A stretch of DNA of 64,000 nt from Polymorphobacter megasporae (GTDB lineage Bacteria; Pseudomonadota; Alphaproteobacteria; Sphingomonadales; Sphingomonadaceae), in NCBI RefSeq assembly GCF_018982885.2, contig NZ_CP081848.1, positions 3,720,001 through 3,784,000 of the forward strand, written 5' to 3'. Of the stretch, positions 1-8,319 are shown piece by piece. The notes below the pieces were generated by a model, which worked only from the letters and a program-made list of their open reading frames with translations, did no database searches and was not told where the DNA came from. The translations under genes and the position numbers were made by a program. The first letter of the stretch is position 1. The number at the start of each line of letters is the position of its first letter.

Positions 1-1000
1 CCTCGACGAACCCGGCGACGGCGTCAAGCAGCCCCGGCGCGAGCGGCAACGACGGGTCGCTATACGTCGCGACGTTGGCAGCGCGGTCGAGCGGCGCAGT
101 CTTGAGCACATGGTTCATACCGGGCACGATGACGAGCTTGGCATCGGGCTTCGCCGCCGCAAGCAGACCGGCGTCGCGCTTGCTGATCTGGAGGTCGGTC
201 GCGCCCTGAACGATCAGGACCGGCACGTTCAGCTTCGCCAGCTCCGCCGCCGGATCGAGCGGCAGCCATGAAATCAGGTACGGCTGGACGCTCGGCCGGA
301 ACAGCACGAGCAGCTCGGGGGGCGGCGCGGCGACGAGCTTGCCAGCAGATAGGCTGTCGAGCGTCGCTTCGGCGGGGGCGATCAGCGCCGCGGGCATCGC
401 ACCCGCATGAAACTGGCGGCGCAAGACGGCAGATGCAGGCTCGCCCGCCCCCGAAATCGACACGACACCCGCAACCGTGGCCTTCTCCGCTGCCATCGTC
501 GCGATCAGCGCGCCCTCGCTGTGCCCGATCAGAACGACCCGGCTAATCCGGGGGTCGGCGGCAAGGGTTGCGGCCCACTTGGCAGCGTCGGCGACATAGG
601 TCCCGAAGCGCAGTGTCGACTCGTCAAGGTTGACGACCTTGCTCTCGCCGATCCCGCGCTTGTCGTAGCGCAGCGAAGCGATGCCCCGCGCTGCCAGCCC
701 TTCGGCGAGCAACTTGAGACTGTTATTCTGGAGCGTCTGGCTGCGGATGTGGCTGTTGCCGTCGCGATCGGTCGGTCCCGACCCGGCAATGAGAACGACG
801 CCCGGGACTTTCGCATCGCCGTCGGGCAGCAGAATCGTGCCGTGGAGCGTCACCGCGCCATCGACGATCGTCACCTCGCGCGGCGTCGCGGCGATGGCCG
901 ACGACGCCAGCAGTGAAGCCATGATGATCGCGATTCCCGTGATGTCAAACCGGCGTCCTCCGCGAGAGCGAAAACGGGGGTTCGGCTGGGGCTGGCTCAT
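1..1000 (-). CDS. alpha/beta hydrolase, exported, 3' end cut by the window edge
   Basis: The reverse strand reads openly from a start at 1000 off the left edge, so the C-terminus is missing. The N-terminus has several arginines followed by a hydrophobic stretch ending in a typical signal-peptidase site (ASSAIAA), so the protein is predicted to be exported. The mature part has the alpha/beta-hydrolase layout: an early GSGPTDRDGN turn, an RYDKRG strand, the nucleophile elbow GHSEGA, and a late histidine in GMNHVLK. This suggests a serine esterase or peptidase-like hydrolase; the substrate cannot be told. A shorter start at 922 is possible but would shorten the basic n-region. The gene stands alone next to the small secreted protein at 1113-1421. 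Confidence 0.75.
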   Translation of the reverse strand, partial: MSQPQPNPRFRSRGGRRFDITGIAIIMASLLASSAIAATPREVTIVDGAVTLHGTILLPDGDAKVPGVVLIAGSGPTDRDGNSHIRSQTLQNNSLKLLAEGLAARGIASLRYDKRGIGESKVVNLDESTLRFGTYVADAAKWAATLAADPRISRVVLIGHSEGALIATMAAEKATVAGVVSISGAGEPASAVLRRQFHAGAMPAALIAPAEATLDSLSAGKLVAAPPPELLVLFRPSVQPYLISWLPLDPAAELAKLNVPVLIVQGATDLQISKRDAGLLAAAKPDAKLVIVPGMNHVLKTAPLDRAANVATYSDPSLPLAPGLLDAVAGFVE

Positions 1001-1075
1001 GCAGTGAAATTAGCGACCGGCGGCCTCGTCGAACAGTCCTAAATCGCGTTTTGCGGGCAGAGTTCTGCTGGAAAC

Positions 1076-1101
1076 GCCCCCTCCCTCTATTGGGAGGGGG
1101 C
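1076..1101 (-). terminator. hairpin downstream of the small secreted protein gene
   Basis: A perfect 10-bp stem (GCCCCCTCCC paired with GGGAGGGGGC) with a six-base loop lies 11 bases after the stop codon at 1113. On the minus strand it is followed by CGTTTCC, only weakly U-rich. It probably ends transcription of the gene at 1113-1421. Confidence 0.55.
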
Positions 1102-1112
1102 CGATCGTCGGT

Positions 1113-1421
1113 TTATTCGTGGCGCGATTTGCCAGCGTTCTTATAGCTGGCGATTTCGACCTTCGTCGCCGGGCGGCCGTCCTTGACGTACTTCCCGCCC
1201 TCCTTGGTGACGCCGTCAGACGCACTCGCCGTCGTCGTGCTCGCCGCCTCGGCGGCAAGGGGGGCCGGAGCCTGCGCCGCGGATTCTGCCGGGACCGCGG
1301 TCACGCTCGGAGGCGGGGCCTGCTCGGCGGGGGCGACGGCGGTCATCGGTGCAGTCGACTGGGCGTGGGCAATCGTGCCGCCGGCAATCAAGATACCGGC
1401 AATAATAAGATTGGCTTTCAT
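1113..1421 (-). CDS. small secreted Ala/Pro/Thr-rich protein of unknown function
   Basis: This 102-residue product is not recognised as a named family. It begins with a clear signal peptide (MKANLIIAGILIAGGTIAHA) followed by a low-complexity region rich in alanine, proline, threonine and serine, and ends in a charged tail (VKDGRPATKVEIASYKNAG). The open frame extends upstream to 1565. The start at 1421 is preferred because GAGGAG lies seven bases ahead of it; an in-frame ATG two codons earlier would sit almost on top of that ribosome site. The protein is likely periplasmic. It is flanked by a hairpin terminator, so it appears monocistronic. Confidence 0.6.
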   Translation of the reverse strand: MKANLIIAGILIAGGTIAHAQSTAPMTAVAPAEQAPPPSVTAVPAESAAQAPAPLAAEAASTTTASASDGVTKEGGKYVKDGRPATKVEIASYKNAGKSRHE

Positions 1422-1629
1422 CGTCATACTCCTCGAAAAGATGGCCGCGACATTAACAGTGTCATTATCGATACTGGTACGCGGCAGTCCGGTTTGGGGA
1501 AAATCATTCGATCTTCCCCGGCAGTACCTCATAATACATGAAACACTCTCGAGCAGATGCGACAATCTATTCCGATGACCGCGTTTCGAGTCCGGTTCAT
1601 CCTAAAATCGGGTAATTATGTTACCAGCA

Positions 1630-1655
1630 GCGAGGGATTCCACGATGTCCCTCGC
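1630..1655 (-). terminator. hairpin after the old yellow enzyme gene
   Basis: A perfect 8-bp stem (GCGAGGGA with TCCCTCGC) around a ten-base loop lies 20 bases past the stop of the 1675-2781 gene. The following minus-strand bases are AT-rich but contain no clear U-run, so termination is likely but not certain. Confidence 0.4.
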
Positions 1656-1674
1656 CACGCGGCTCTACTTGTCG

Positions 1675-2781
1675 TCAGGAGTCGAACAGCGTCCGAAACC
1701 GCGACGGCTGCGAGCGCAGGTACTGCGGCGCGGCGTGGACCTTCGCCCCGAGGTGCGCCGCCGCGTGCCACGGCCAGCGCGGATCGAACAGGATCCCGCG
1801 AGCGAGCGCGACCGCGTCGGCATCGCCGGTTGCGACAATCGCCTCGGCATGCTCGGGCTCGGTGATCATCCCAACCGCAATCACCGGCATCGACACCGCC
1901 GCCTTGATCGCGCGCGCGAACGGCACCTGATAGCCTGGCCCAGCGGTGATCTTCTGGACCGACGTCAGCCCGGCGCTCGAGACATGGATATAATCGCAGC
2001 CGCGTGCCTCGATCGCCTTCGCAAACGCGATCGTCTGCTCGACGTTCCAGCCGCCGGGAGCCCAGTCGGTCGCCGAGACGCGGATCCCGACCGGCTTGTG
2101 CGCCGGGAACGCGGCGCGGACCGCGTCGAACACCTCGAGCGGGAAGCGCATCCGGTTTTCGAGGCTGCCGCCATACTCATCCTCGCGAACATTCGACAGC
2201 GGCGACAGGAACTGGTGGAGCAGGTAACCGTGCGCGCCGTGGAGCTCGATCAGGTCGATCCCGAGCCGATCGGCCCGCCGCGCCGCTTCGACAAATCCGT
2301 CCTTGACCCGCGCCAGCCCGGCGGCGTCGAGCGCGACCGGCGGGTGCTCGGTCGGCGAATAGGTCAGCGCCGACGGCGCGACGGTCTGCCAGCCGTCGGG
2401 CTCGCCCGGGGTGAGCTGCGCGCCGCCCTGCCACGGCAATTTGGTCGACGCCTTGCGTCCGGCATGGGCAAGCTGGATGCCGACCGGCATCGGCGACCAG
2501 CGGCGGATCGCTGCGAGTACCGGAACAAGGGCGGCCTCGTTGGCGTCGGACCATAGGCCGAGGTCGTCGGGGCTGATCCGCCCTTCGGGAACCACCGCGC
2601 TCGCTTCGAGGATCAGCAGCCCTGCGCCCGATTGCGCGAGGCTGCCGAGATGCGTCGTGTGCCAGTCGGTCGCGCTGCCCTCGCCGTCGGCCGAATACTG
2701 GCACATCGGCGCGATAACGATGCGGTTGGGCAGCGTCAGGCCGCCGAGGTGCAGCGGGGCGAACAGGCGGGAGTCGGGCAT
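1675..2781 (-). CDS. NADH:flavin oxidoreductase, old yellow enzyme family (YqjM-like)
   Basis: The 368-residue protein is a full-length FMN-binding TIM barrel that should reduce activated C=C bonds of enones with NAD(P)H. Family landmarks are visible: the N-terminal PNRIVIAPMCQYSA motif with the flavin-tuning cysteine of the thermophilic-like/YqjM class, the substrate-binding ELHGAHGYLLHQFLSP with paired histidines, NVREDEYGGSLENR, and the phosphate-binding end region VALARGILFDPRWPW. The start at 2781 is supported by AAGGA upstream; the frame stays open to 2838 without a better site. It is divergent from the amidase gene at 2879. The physiological substrate is unknown; xenobiotic or lipid-enone detoxification is plausible. 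Confidence 0.9.
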   Translation of the reverse strand: MPDSRLFAPLHLGGLTLPNRIVIAPMCQYSADGEGSATDWHTTHLGSLAQSGAGLLILEASAVVPEGRISPDDLGLWSDANEAALVPVLAAIRRWSPMPVGIQLAHAGRKASTKLPWQGGAQLTPGEPDGWQTVAPSALTYSPTEHPPVALDAAGLARVKDGFVEAARRADRLGIDLIELHGAHGYLLHQFLSPLSNVREDEYGGSLENRMRFPLEVFDAVRAAFPAHKPVGIRVSATDWAPGGWNVEQTIAFAKAIEARGCDYIHVSSAGLTSVQKITAGPGYQVPFARAIKAAVSMPVIAVGMITEPEHAEAIVATGDADAVALARGILFDPRWPWHAAAHLGAKVHAAPQYLRSQPSRFRTLFDS

Positions 2782-2878
2782 CGATAGGTCCTTCGCGATT
2801 GGCGGGCACCAAGCGTCACGCACGGCGATAGGTTGCACGGCGCGGGTGGTCTATTAGTCTGGAGGCGGGAGGACCAGC

Positions 2879-4360
2879 ATGACAACGGTCACACGACGGC
2901 GCTTTCTCGAAGCGGGAGCGGTGCTCGCCGCGCTCGCGCCGCTGACCGGCGTCGAGGGCAAGCGCAAACCGCCGCGCGATGCGGTCGGGGCGGCGTCGGC
3001 GCTCGACCGCGGGCGGACGACGCCAGCTGCGCTGACCGAGGCGGCAATCACCCGCCTCGACCGCGCCAACCCGCTGATCAACGCGGTGTCGCATCCGAAC
3101 TACGACCGCGCCCGCGCCGCCGCGGCCAAGAACCCCGACGGGCCGCTCGCGGGCATCCCGACGCTGATCAAGGACAATATCGAGCAGGCAGGCCTGCCGT
3201 GGACGAGCGGCTGCCGCGCGCTGCGCGACCGCGTCGGCGTCACCGACGCCCCCGGTGTCGCCGCGATCGCGCGCGCCGGACTGGTCTCGATCGGGCGGTC
3301 GAACCTCCCCGAATTCGGCCTGCTGCCGACAACCGAGGCGCTGCTGACCGGACCAACGCGCAATCCGTGGCGGCTCGACCGATCGGCGGGCGGATCATCG
3401 GGCGGGTCGGCGGCGGCAGTCGCGGCGGGGGTCGTCGCGGTCGCGCACGGCAACGACGGCGGCGGCTCGATCCGTATCCCGGCTTCGTGTTGCGGGCTCG
3501 TCGGATTGAAGCCGAGCCGCGCGCGGATGATCGGCGACACCGGGCGCGCCGTCACCGATTTCACCGTCCAGTCGTGCCTCAGCCGGACGGTCCGCGACAC
3601 TGCGGCGTGGTTCGCGGCGATGGAGCGCCCCGCCGGCGACGCGGTCTACCCCCCGGTCGGGCTGGTCACCGGGTTCGAGGGGCGGCACCTTCGGATCGGG
3701 CTCCAGCGCGCATCGGCGACCGGACACGAGCCGCATCCCGATGTCGCCGCGGTGTTCGAGCTCACCGTCCACGAGTTGAAGAAACGCGGCCACCGCATGG
3801 TAGATGCGCCGCCAGTTTACGACGGCTCGGCGGTGGCAGCGGCGTTCGAAACGCTGTGGAGCGCGGGAGCGGCCGGGCGGATCAAGGCGGCGGAGGCGTT
3901 CATCCACCACAAGCCGACCGCGCGCGATATCGAACCGCTGACGCTGAGCTGGGCGGCGGCAGGGGCTCGCTACGGCGACGCCGACATCGCTCGTGCGACG
4001 GCGGCGCTGCAGCTCCTCGAACGGCAATATGCGGCGCAGTTCGCCAACTACGACATGCTGCTGACCCCGGTCCTCGGGTCGCCGCCGCTCGCGATCGGGG
4101 TGCTCGATCCGACCAGGCGTTACGCCGATCTCGCCGATACATTGCGGACGTACGTTGCGTATACGCCGATCGAAAATGCGGCGGGCGCGGCGGCGATCGC
4201 GCTGCCGATGGGTTTCTCGCGCGACGGGATGCCGATCGGAATGCAATTCACCGCCGAGCCGGGGGGCGAGCGCAAATTGCTCGAACTCGCCTATGAACTC
4301 GAGCGCGAGATCGACTGGCACCACCGGCGTCCGCCGATCTGGGTCGGCGGCGCGCTTTGA
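2879..4360 (+). CDS. amidase (amidase-signature family), Tat-exported
   Basis: The 493-residue enzyme has the Ser-cisSer-Lys catalytic triad of the amidase-signature family: lysine in PTLIKDN (about residue 98), the glycine/serine-rich GGSSGGSAAA and the nucleophile region GGGSIRIPAS. The N-terminus TRRRFLEAGAVLAALAPL is a twin-arginine signal, so a folded, periplasmic amide hydrolase is expected. GGAGG lies ahead of the ATG. The stop is 13 bases from the GTG start of aat, so the two may be co-transcribed. The substrate (peptide amide, aryl amide or N-acyl compound) cannot be inferred. Confidence 0.88.
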   Translation: MTTVTRRRFLEAGAVLAALAPLTGVEGKRKPPRDAVGAASALDRGRTTPAALTEAAITRLDRANPLINAVSHPNYDRARAAAAKNPDGPLAGIPTLIKDNIEQAGLPWTSGCRALRDRVGVTDAPGVAAIARAGLVSIGRSNLPEFGLLPTTEALLTGPTRNPWRLDRSAGGSSGGSAAAVAAGVVAVAHGNDGGGSIRIPASCCGLVGLKPSRARMIGDTGRAVTDFTVQSCLSRTVRDTAAWFAAMERPAGDAVYPPVGLVTGFEGRHLRIGLQRASATGHEPHPDVAAVFELTVHELKKRGHRMVDAPPVYDGSAVAAAFETLWSAGAAGRIKAAEAFIHHKPTARDIEPLTLSWAAAGARYGDADIARATAALQLLERQYAAQFANYDMLLTPVLGSPPLAIGVLDPTRRYADLADTLRTYVAYTPIENAAGAAAIALPMGFSRDGMPIGMQFTAEPGGERKLLELAYELEREIDWHHRRPPIWVGGAL

Positions 4361-4373
4361 CAGGGGGAACCCA

Positions 4374-5063
4374 GTGACACGACGGCTCGACCCCGACCTC
4401 CTGCTCCGCGCTTACGCCGCAGGGGTGTTCCCGATGGCCGACAATCGCGATGCCGCCGACGTCTTCTGGGTCGAGCCGCAAAAGCGCGGGGTGCTGCCGC
4501 TCGATGGCTTCCATCTGCCCGCCCGGCTGGCGCGCGTGCTCAAGTCCGAACGCTTCGGCATCACCGCCGACCGCGCCTTTGCCGATGTCATGGCGGAGTG
4601 CGCCGCGCCGGTCCCCGGCCGCCCCGACACGTGGATCAACGCCGACATCGTCGCCGCGTATCGCGGCCTGCACGCGCGCGGCAACGCCCATTCGATCGAA
4701 TGCTGGCAGAACGGCAAGCTCGTCGGCGGGCTGTACGGGGTCAAGCTCGGCGCAGCATTCTTTGGCGAGAGCATGTTCACCCGCGTCACCGACGCCTCAA
4801 AATGCGCGCTCGCGGCGCTGGTCGCTCGGCTGCGCGTGGGCAGCTTCCGCCTGCTCGACACCCAGTTCCTGACCGAACATCTCGCGCGCTTCGGCACCGT
4901 CGAAGTGCCGCGCGCCGCCTATAAGGTCTTGCTCGAAGGGGCCTTGGGGACATCCGGAGATTTCGCCGCCTTGGACTGGGACGTCACCGCGCGACCGACG
5001 ACCAAGGTATCCGGACCCGTATCGGGAAAACGCATCGTGCAGCTTTTGACCCAGACATCGTAG
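4374..5063 (+). CDS. aat: leucyl/phenylalanyl-tRNA--protein transferase
   Basis: Aat adds Leu or Phe from aminoacyl-tRNA to the N-terminus of proteins with basic N-terminal residues and so marks them for ClpS/ClpAP degradation in the cytoplasm. The 229-residue length matches the family. Characteristic segments include LLLRAYAAGVFPMAD near the N-terminus, WVEPQKRGVLPLD, HSIECWQNGKLVGGLYGV and GESMFTRVTDASK. The start is a GTG at 4374 after AGGGGG; the longer open frame runs back inside the amidase in another phase and is not coding. The last 145 bases overlap the converging DUF2155 gene on the other strand. Confidence 0.93.
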   Translation: MTRRLDPDLLLRAYAAGVFPMADNRDAADVFWVEPQKRGVLPLDGFHLPARLARVLKSERFGITADRAFADVMAECAAPVPGRPDTWINADIVAAYRGLHARGNAHSIECWQNGKLVGGLYGVKLGAAFFGESMFTRVTDASKCALAALVARLRVGSFRLLDTQFLTEHLARFGTVEVPRAAYKVLLEGALGTSGDFAALDWDVTARPTTKVSGPVSGKRIVQLLTQTS

Positions 5064-5470
5064 AGCGGGTGCTGGAGCGGGTTAAGCGACGGGCTTTCGG
5101 CGAACATCCAGCCTGAGAAGACGCGCTTGACCTTGACCGCGGTCGCTGTCCGAACCTGCGCCGGGGCATCATCGACCTGAAGATACGCCGCGGTCTGCTT
5201 CGCTTCCCACGGCGGGGTCGTTTCACACGCGCGGACGCGGATCGTCAGCGTGGCAAACTTGAGCGTGTCGCCGGGGTGCGCGGTAAAGTCCTGCGTCGTG
5301 CCGTTGCGTTTGTTGAGCGCGGCGAGAACAACGACGCGCTCTGCCATCGGCGTGACAGCGGTGGCGGCCTCGGGTGCTTTCGCCGGGCGCGCCGCGGGTG
5401 CGGAAGGCTTTGGCACCGGAGCGGCGGGCGACGCAGCCGCGACGACCGCCGCCGCCGCAAGCGCAATCAT
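4919..5470 (-). CDS. DUF2155-family exported protein
   Basis: The 183-residue protein has an alanine-rich signal-like N-terminus and a conserved core (VVLAALNKRNGTTQDFTA, then RACETTPPWE, FSGWMFAESPSLNPL, and VWVKSCTMRFP) typical of DUF2155 proteins of alphaproteobacteria, often annotated next to cell-envelope genes. The function is not known; periplasmic location is inferred. The ATG at 5470 overlaps the mlaD stop (TGATG), indicating translational coupling; a GTG one codon earlier is also open. The C-terminal tail after MRFP is low complexity and overlaps the 3' end of aat by 145 bases. Confidence 0.75.
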   Translation of the reverse strand: MIALAAAAVVAAASPAAPVPKPSAPAARPAKAPEAATAVTPMAERVVVLAALNKRNGTTQDFTAHPGDTLKFATLTIRVRACETTPPWEAKQTAAYLQVDDAPAQVRTATAVKVKRVFSGWMFAESPSLNPLQHPLYDVWVKSCTMRFPDTGPDTLVVGRAVTSQSKAAKSPDVPKAPSSKTL

Positions 5471-5979
5471 CACTTCGCCGGAGCCGCGCTGTCTGCCGGT
5501 GCTGCCGCCGGAGCCGCCTTCGACGCATCGCCGCTGCGGTTGATGAACGACCCCATCAGGCCCATCAGGTCCTGCGCACCTTGCGTATCGGTGATCTCGT
5601 CACCGGGCTTGAGCATCGTCGTGTCGCCACCGGGGAGCAGAGAAATATAGCTGCCGCCGAGGATCCCCTCCGACGTGATCGCCGCGCTCGAATCGGTCGG
5701 GAACTTGACGTCGTTGGCAACGCGAAGCTGGAGCACCGCCTGGAACGTCTTGGGGTCGAGCCGCTGCGTCGCGACCGTCCCGATCTTGATCCCCGAAACG
5801 CGGACATCGGTGCCGACCGACACGCCGGTCGAGTTCGGGAAGCGCGCGGTGACGAGATAGCCCGAACCGCCGCCGCCCGACGTCCGCGCATAAGCGGTCG
5901 TGACAAACCAGATCGCCACAAGGACGACGACCAGCCCGACGATCGATTCGACGACGTTTTCCTTAAACAACGCGCGCAT
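5470..5979 (-). CDS. mlaD: MlaD-type lipid transport substrate-binding protein
   Basis: The 169-residue protein has one N-terminal membrane anchor (ESIVGLVVVLVAIWFVTTAY) and a single MCE domain (YLVTARFPNSTGVSVGTDVR through GGSYISLLPG), the arrangement of MlaD, which forms the periplasmic hexamer of the Mla retrograde phospholipid transport system that preserves outer-membrane asymmetry. The Ala/Pro-rich tail is disordered. No MlaE, MlaF or MlaC gene is nearby, so the partners must be encoded elsewhere. Its ATG shares a base with the upstream NDUFA12-like stop codon, and its own stop overlaps the DUF2155 start, giving a three-gene coupled operon. Confidence 0.88.
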   Translation of the reverse strand: MRALFKENVVESIVGLVVVLVAIWFVTTAYARTSGGGGSGYLVTARFPNSTGVSVGTDVRVSGIKIGTVATQRLDPKTFQAVLQLRVANDVKFPTDSSAAITSEGILGGSYISLLPGGDTTMLKPGDEITDTQGAQDLMGLMGSFINRSGDASKAAPAAAPADSAAPAK

Positions 5980-6362
5980 CAGTCGGGGCTCCACGCTTCG
6001 TAATCACCGGTCGTCTTCGCGCGCGTCGCGGCGACCGCGAGGCTGCCCGACGGGCGATGCGCCAGCGGGGTTCCGGTCGCGTTGGGGATCCACGGCTTCT
6101 CCCACACGCGCGCCTTCAGCGGCGCTTCGGCGGGCGTCGTCGCGATCGTCTTGTGGAGCCAGATGTGCCATTCGGGCGGGATCCGGCTTGCTTCGGGCAT
6201 GCCGTTGTAGATCACCCAGCGGCGCTCGCGGCGGCCGGGCTTCGACATATAATAGACGTTGCCCTGGTCGTCGCGGCCGACCTCGATCCCGGTGCGCCAG
6301 CCGACGAGCCGCGTCCCAAGTCCCGGACCGTGCCACCAGGTGAAGATCGACAGGATGCCCAT
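5979..6362 (-). CDS. NADH:ubiquinone oxidoreductase accessory subunit, NDUFA12 family
   Basis: This 127-residue protein matches the NDUFA12/B17.2 family, an alphaproteobacterial and mitochondrial accessory subunit of respiratory complex I. Family segments include TWWHGPGLGTRLVGWRTG, GNVYYMSK, RRWVIYNG and EASRIPPEWHIWLH. It is first in a coupled operon with mlaD and the DUF2155 gene; this linkage is common in sphingomonads, although complex I proper is not in this window. The C-terminus (YEAWSPD) is the usual family ending. Confidence 0.88.
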   Translation of the reverse strand: MGILSIFTWWHGPGLGTRLVGWRTGIEVGRDDQGNVYYMSKPGRRERRWVIYNGMPEASRIPPEWHIWLHKTIATTPAEAPLKARVWEKPWIPNATGTPLAHRPSGSLAVAATRAKTTGDYEAWSPD

Positions 6363-6450
6363 GCGGCGGCGTTACAACCCAAAGCGCCGTGCGGCGCAAC
6401 CCATATCGACCGCGCGGCAGCCAGCGACCGCGACGTGCGTGTCGTGCGGG

Positions 6451-6675
6451 CTAATAGCCCAGTGCCGTCTCGGTCGCCGAATCGGCAGCCTGCAGCGTGA
6501 TACGGGCCGACTGGCGTGCGGTGTCGGTGTCAGCCACGGGATCGACGAGAACGGTGTCGGGGTGGATAAACCGCTGGCCGATCGTGCCCATGCCCTGGGT
6601 TCCGACCGACGGAACGATCCACATCACCGCCGCAAGGCCGGCGATCGCTGCACTCGAAGACAGTCGTTGCTTCAT
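6451..6675 (-). CDS. small secreted protein of unknown function
   Basis: A 74-residue product with a short basic N-terminus and hydrophobic stretch (MKQRLSSSAAIAGLAAVMWI) resembling a signal peptide or anchor, followed by a polar mature part without recognisable domains. The frame is open up to 6768, but the ATG at 6675 gives the sensible signal sequence. It lies between the NDUFA12 operon and ilvE on the same strand. No family is recognised. Confidence 0.45.
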   Translation of the reverse strand: MKQRLSSSAAIAGLAAVMWIVPSVGTQGMGTIGQRFIHPDTVLVDPVADTDTARQSARITLQAADSATETALGY

Positions 6676-6801
6676 GCGAATCCATCTAATTCGCAGCGGC
6701 CTCCCCCCGGCACCACTGCAACATTCGTAAACACTCATGCCAAAAAGATGTTGCAACCTAGTGAACACGCAAAAGAATAGTACCGCCGCGAGGCGCTCCG
6801 A

Positions 6802-7728
6802 TCAACCCCGGCGTTCGGCGGCAATCGGCTGGACGACGCCGCGCTGCGCCGGACCGATGCCGCGAACATGGTCGCGATAGTCCGCCGCGATGCCGCGGAC
6901 CAGTGCCCCGACCTCGAAGCGCCACGGCCCAATTTCGGCGAGCGGCGTGACCTCGGCGGCGCTGCCGGTGAGGAACGCCTGTTCGAAACTCTCGAGTTCC
7001 TCGGGCCAGATCGCGCGCTCGACGACTTCGATTCCGCGCGCCCGCGCCAGCCCGATCACCGTCCGCCGGGTGATGCCGTCGAGGAAGCAATCGGGGGTCG
7101 GGGTGTGGAGGACGCCGTCGCGCAGGAAGAAGATGTTCGCCCCGGTCGCTTCCGCTACCTGCCCGCGCCAGTCGAGCATCAACGCGTCGTCGTAGCCCGC
7201 GTCCGACGCGGCGTGCTTCGACATCGTGCAGATCATGTACAGCCCCGCCGCCTTGGCGTGGACCGGTGCCGTGTACGGCGCGGGACGCCGCCACGGCGCG
7301 ATGTTGAGCCGGAGACCCTTGGTCAGCGCCTCGTCGCCGTAATAGGTGCCCCACTGCCACACCGCGACGGCCATGTGCGGCTTGGTCTTTTGCGCCGCGA
7401 CGCCCATCTGCTCCGACCCGCGCCACGCGACCGGGCGGACGTAGCAATCGGTGAGATTGTTCGCAGCGACAGTCTCGTTGACCGCCGCGTCGATCTCGGC
7501 GCGCGACCACGGCAGGTCGAATCCGAGCATCTTCGCCGAGTCGATCAGCCGCTGGCTGTGTTGCGACAGCGCGAAGACGTTACCATCGTAACAGCGCGCG
7601 CCTTCGAACACCGAACTCGCATAATGCAGCGCGTGGGTCAGGACATGGACTTTGGCGTCGCGCCACGGGACGAGCTTGCCGTCGAACCAGATCCAGCCGT
7701 CACGGTCATCGAAAGTGGGTTCAAGCAT
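6802..7728 (-). CDS. ilvE: branched-chain amino acid aminotransferase
   Basis: The 308-residue fold-type IV PLP enzyme interconverts Leu, Ile and Val with their 2-oxo acids using 2-oxoglutarate/glutamate. The early HALHYASSVFEGARCY segment, YYGDEAL, MSKHAASDAGYDDALML (containing the PLP lysine), and EATGANIFFLRDG followed by DGITRRTVI are family hallmarks. The open frame reaches 7974, but only the start at 7728 gives the usual N-terminus, with GGAGG upstream. The gene is divergent from a MarR-family regulator 78 bases away, which may share its control region. Confidence 0.93.
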   Translation of the reverse strand: MLEPTFDDRDGWIWFDGKLVPWRDAKVHVLTHALHYASSVFEGARCYDGNVFALSQHSQRLIDSAKMLGFDLPWSRAEIDAAVNETVAANNLTDCYVRPVAWRGSEQMGVAAQKTKPHMAVAVWQWGTYYGDEALTKGLRLNIAPWRRPAPYTAPVHAKAAGLYMICTMSKHAASDAGYDDALMLDWRGQVAEATGANIFFLRDGVLHTPTPDCFLDGITRRTVIGLARARGIEVVERAIWPEELESFEQAFLTGSAAEVTPLAEIGPWRFEVGALVRGIAADYRDHVRGIGPAQRGVVQPIAAERRG

Positions 7729-7759
7729 CGCGGATAACGCCTCCCCGGCGCATATTATT

Positions 7760-7774
7760 ACAATTATTCGTTGT
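7760..7774. promoter_or_regulatory. possible operator in the ilvE/marR divergent region
   Basis: The 15-bp sequence ACAATTATTCGTTGT has symmetric ends (ACAA/TTGT) in an AT-rich island of an otherwise GC-rich intergenic region between two divergent starts. MarR proteins bind such dyads, so it is a candidate autoregulatory site. The dyad is short and could be coincidental. Confidence 0.25.
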
Positions 7775-7806
7775 GGTGCGTAACATTCAGTGCCATATAC
7801 GTCAAG

Positions 7807-8319
7807 ATGGCTGACGTAAACTTTGTTCGGGCAGCGCCGGTCGGGGCGTCCCCTTTGTTCCTGCGCGAGGCAGAAATCCGCCGCGGCATCGAACTGCTCT
7901 ACTTCGGCTACACCAACATGGTCAAAGGCGCCGATGCTCGGCTCGCCGAACTCGGCCTTGGCCGCGCACACCATCGCGCGCTTTATTTCATCGCCCGGCG
8001 CCCGGGGATGCCGGTCGGCGACCTGCTCGACCTGCTCAATATCACCAAGCAGTCGCTAAGCCGGGTTCTCGCCGACCTGCAGATGCGCGAACTCGTCGCC
8101 CAGACGGTCGGCACGCGCGATCGTCGCCAGCGGATGCTGCGGCTGACCCCGGCCGGAATCGCGCTCGAAACCGAGCTATTCGAATGTCTGCGCGACGGTG
8201 TCACGCGGGCCTATGGCCACGCCGGCCAGGCGGCGGTCAGCGGCTTCTGGACGGTGCTGACCGGGCTTATACCGCCGGGAGATCGACCGCTGATCGAGGC
8301 GCTGCAAGTAGCGGAATAG
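7807..8319 (+). CDS. MarR-family transcriptional regulator
   Basis: The 170-residue protein has a winged helix-turn-helix of the MarR family: GLGRAHHRALYFIARRPGMP leads into DLLDLLNITKQSLSRVLADL (recognition helix) and a wing with RDRRQRMLRLTPAG. MarR dimers usually repress the adjacent divergent gene and their own gene and respond to small phenolic or metabolite ligands. The ATG at 7807 is preferred; earlier in-frame starts would reach into the control region. Divergent placement from ilvE makes that gene a possible target. Its 3' end overlaps the converging TetR-like gene by 53 bases. Confidence 0.85.
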   Translation: MADVNFVRAAPVGASPLFLREAEIRRGIELLYFGYTNMVKGADARLAELGLGRAHHRALYFIARRPGMPVGDLLDLLNITKQSLSRVLADLQMRELVAQTVGTRDRRQRMLRLTPAGIALETELFECLRDGVTRAYGHAGQAAVSGFWTVLTGLIPPGDRPLIEALQVAE

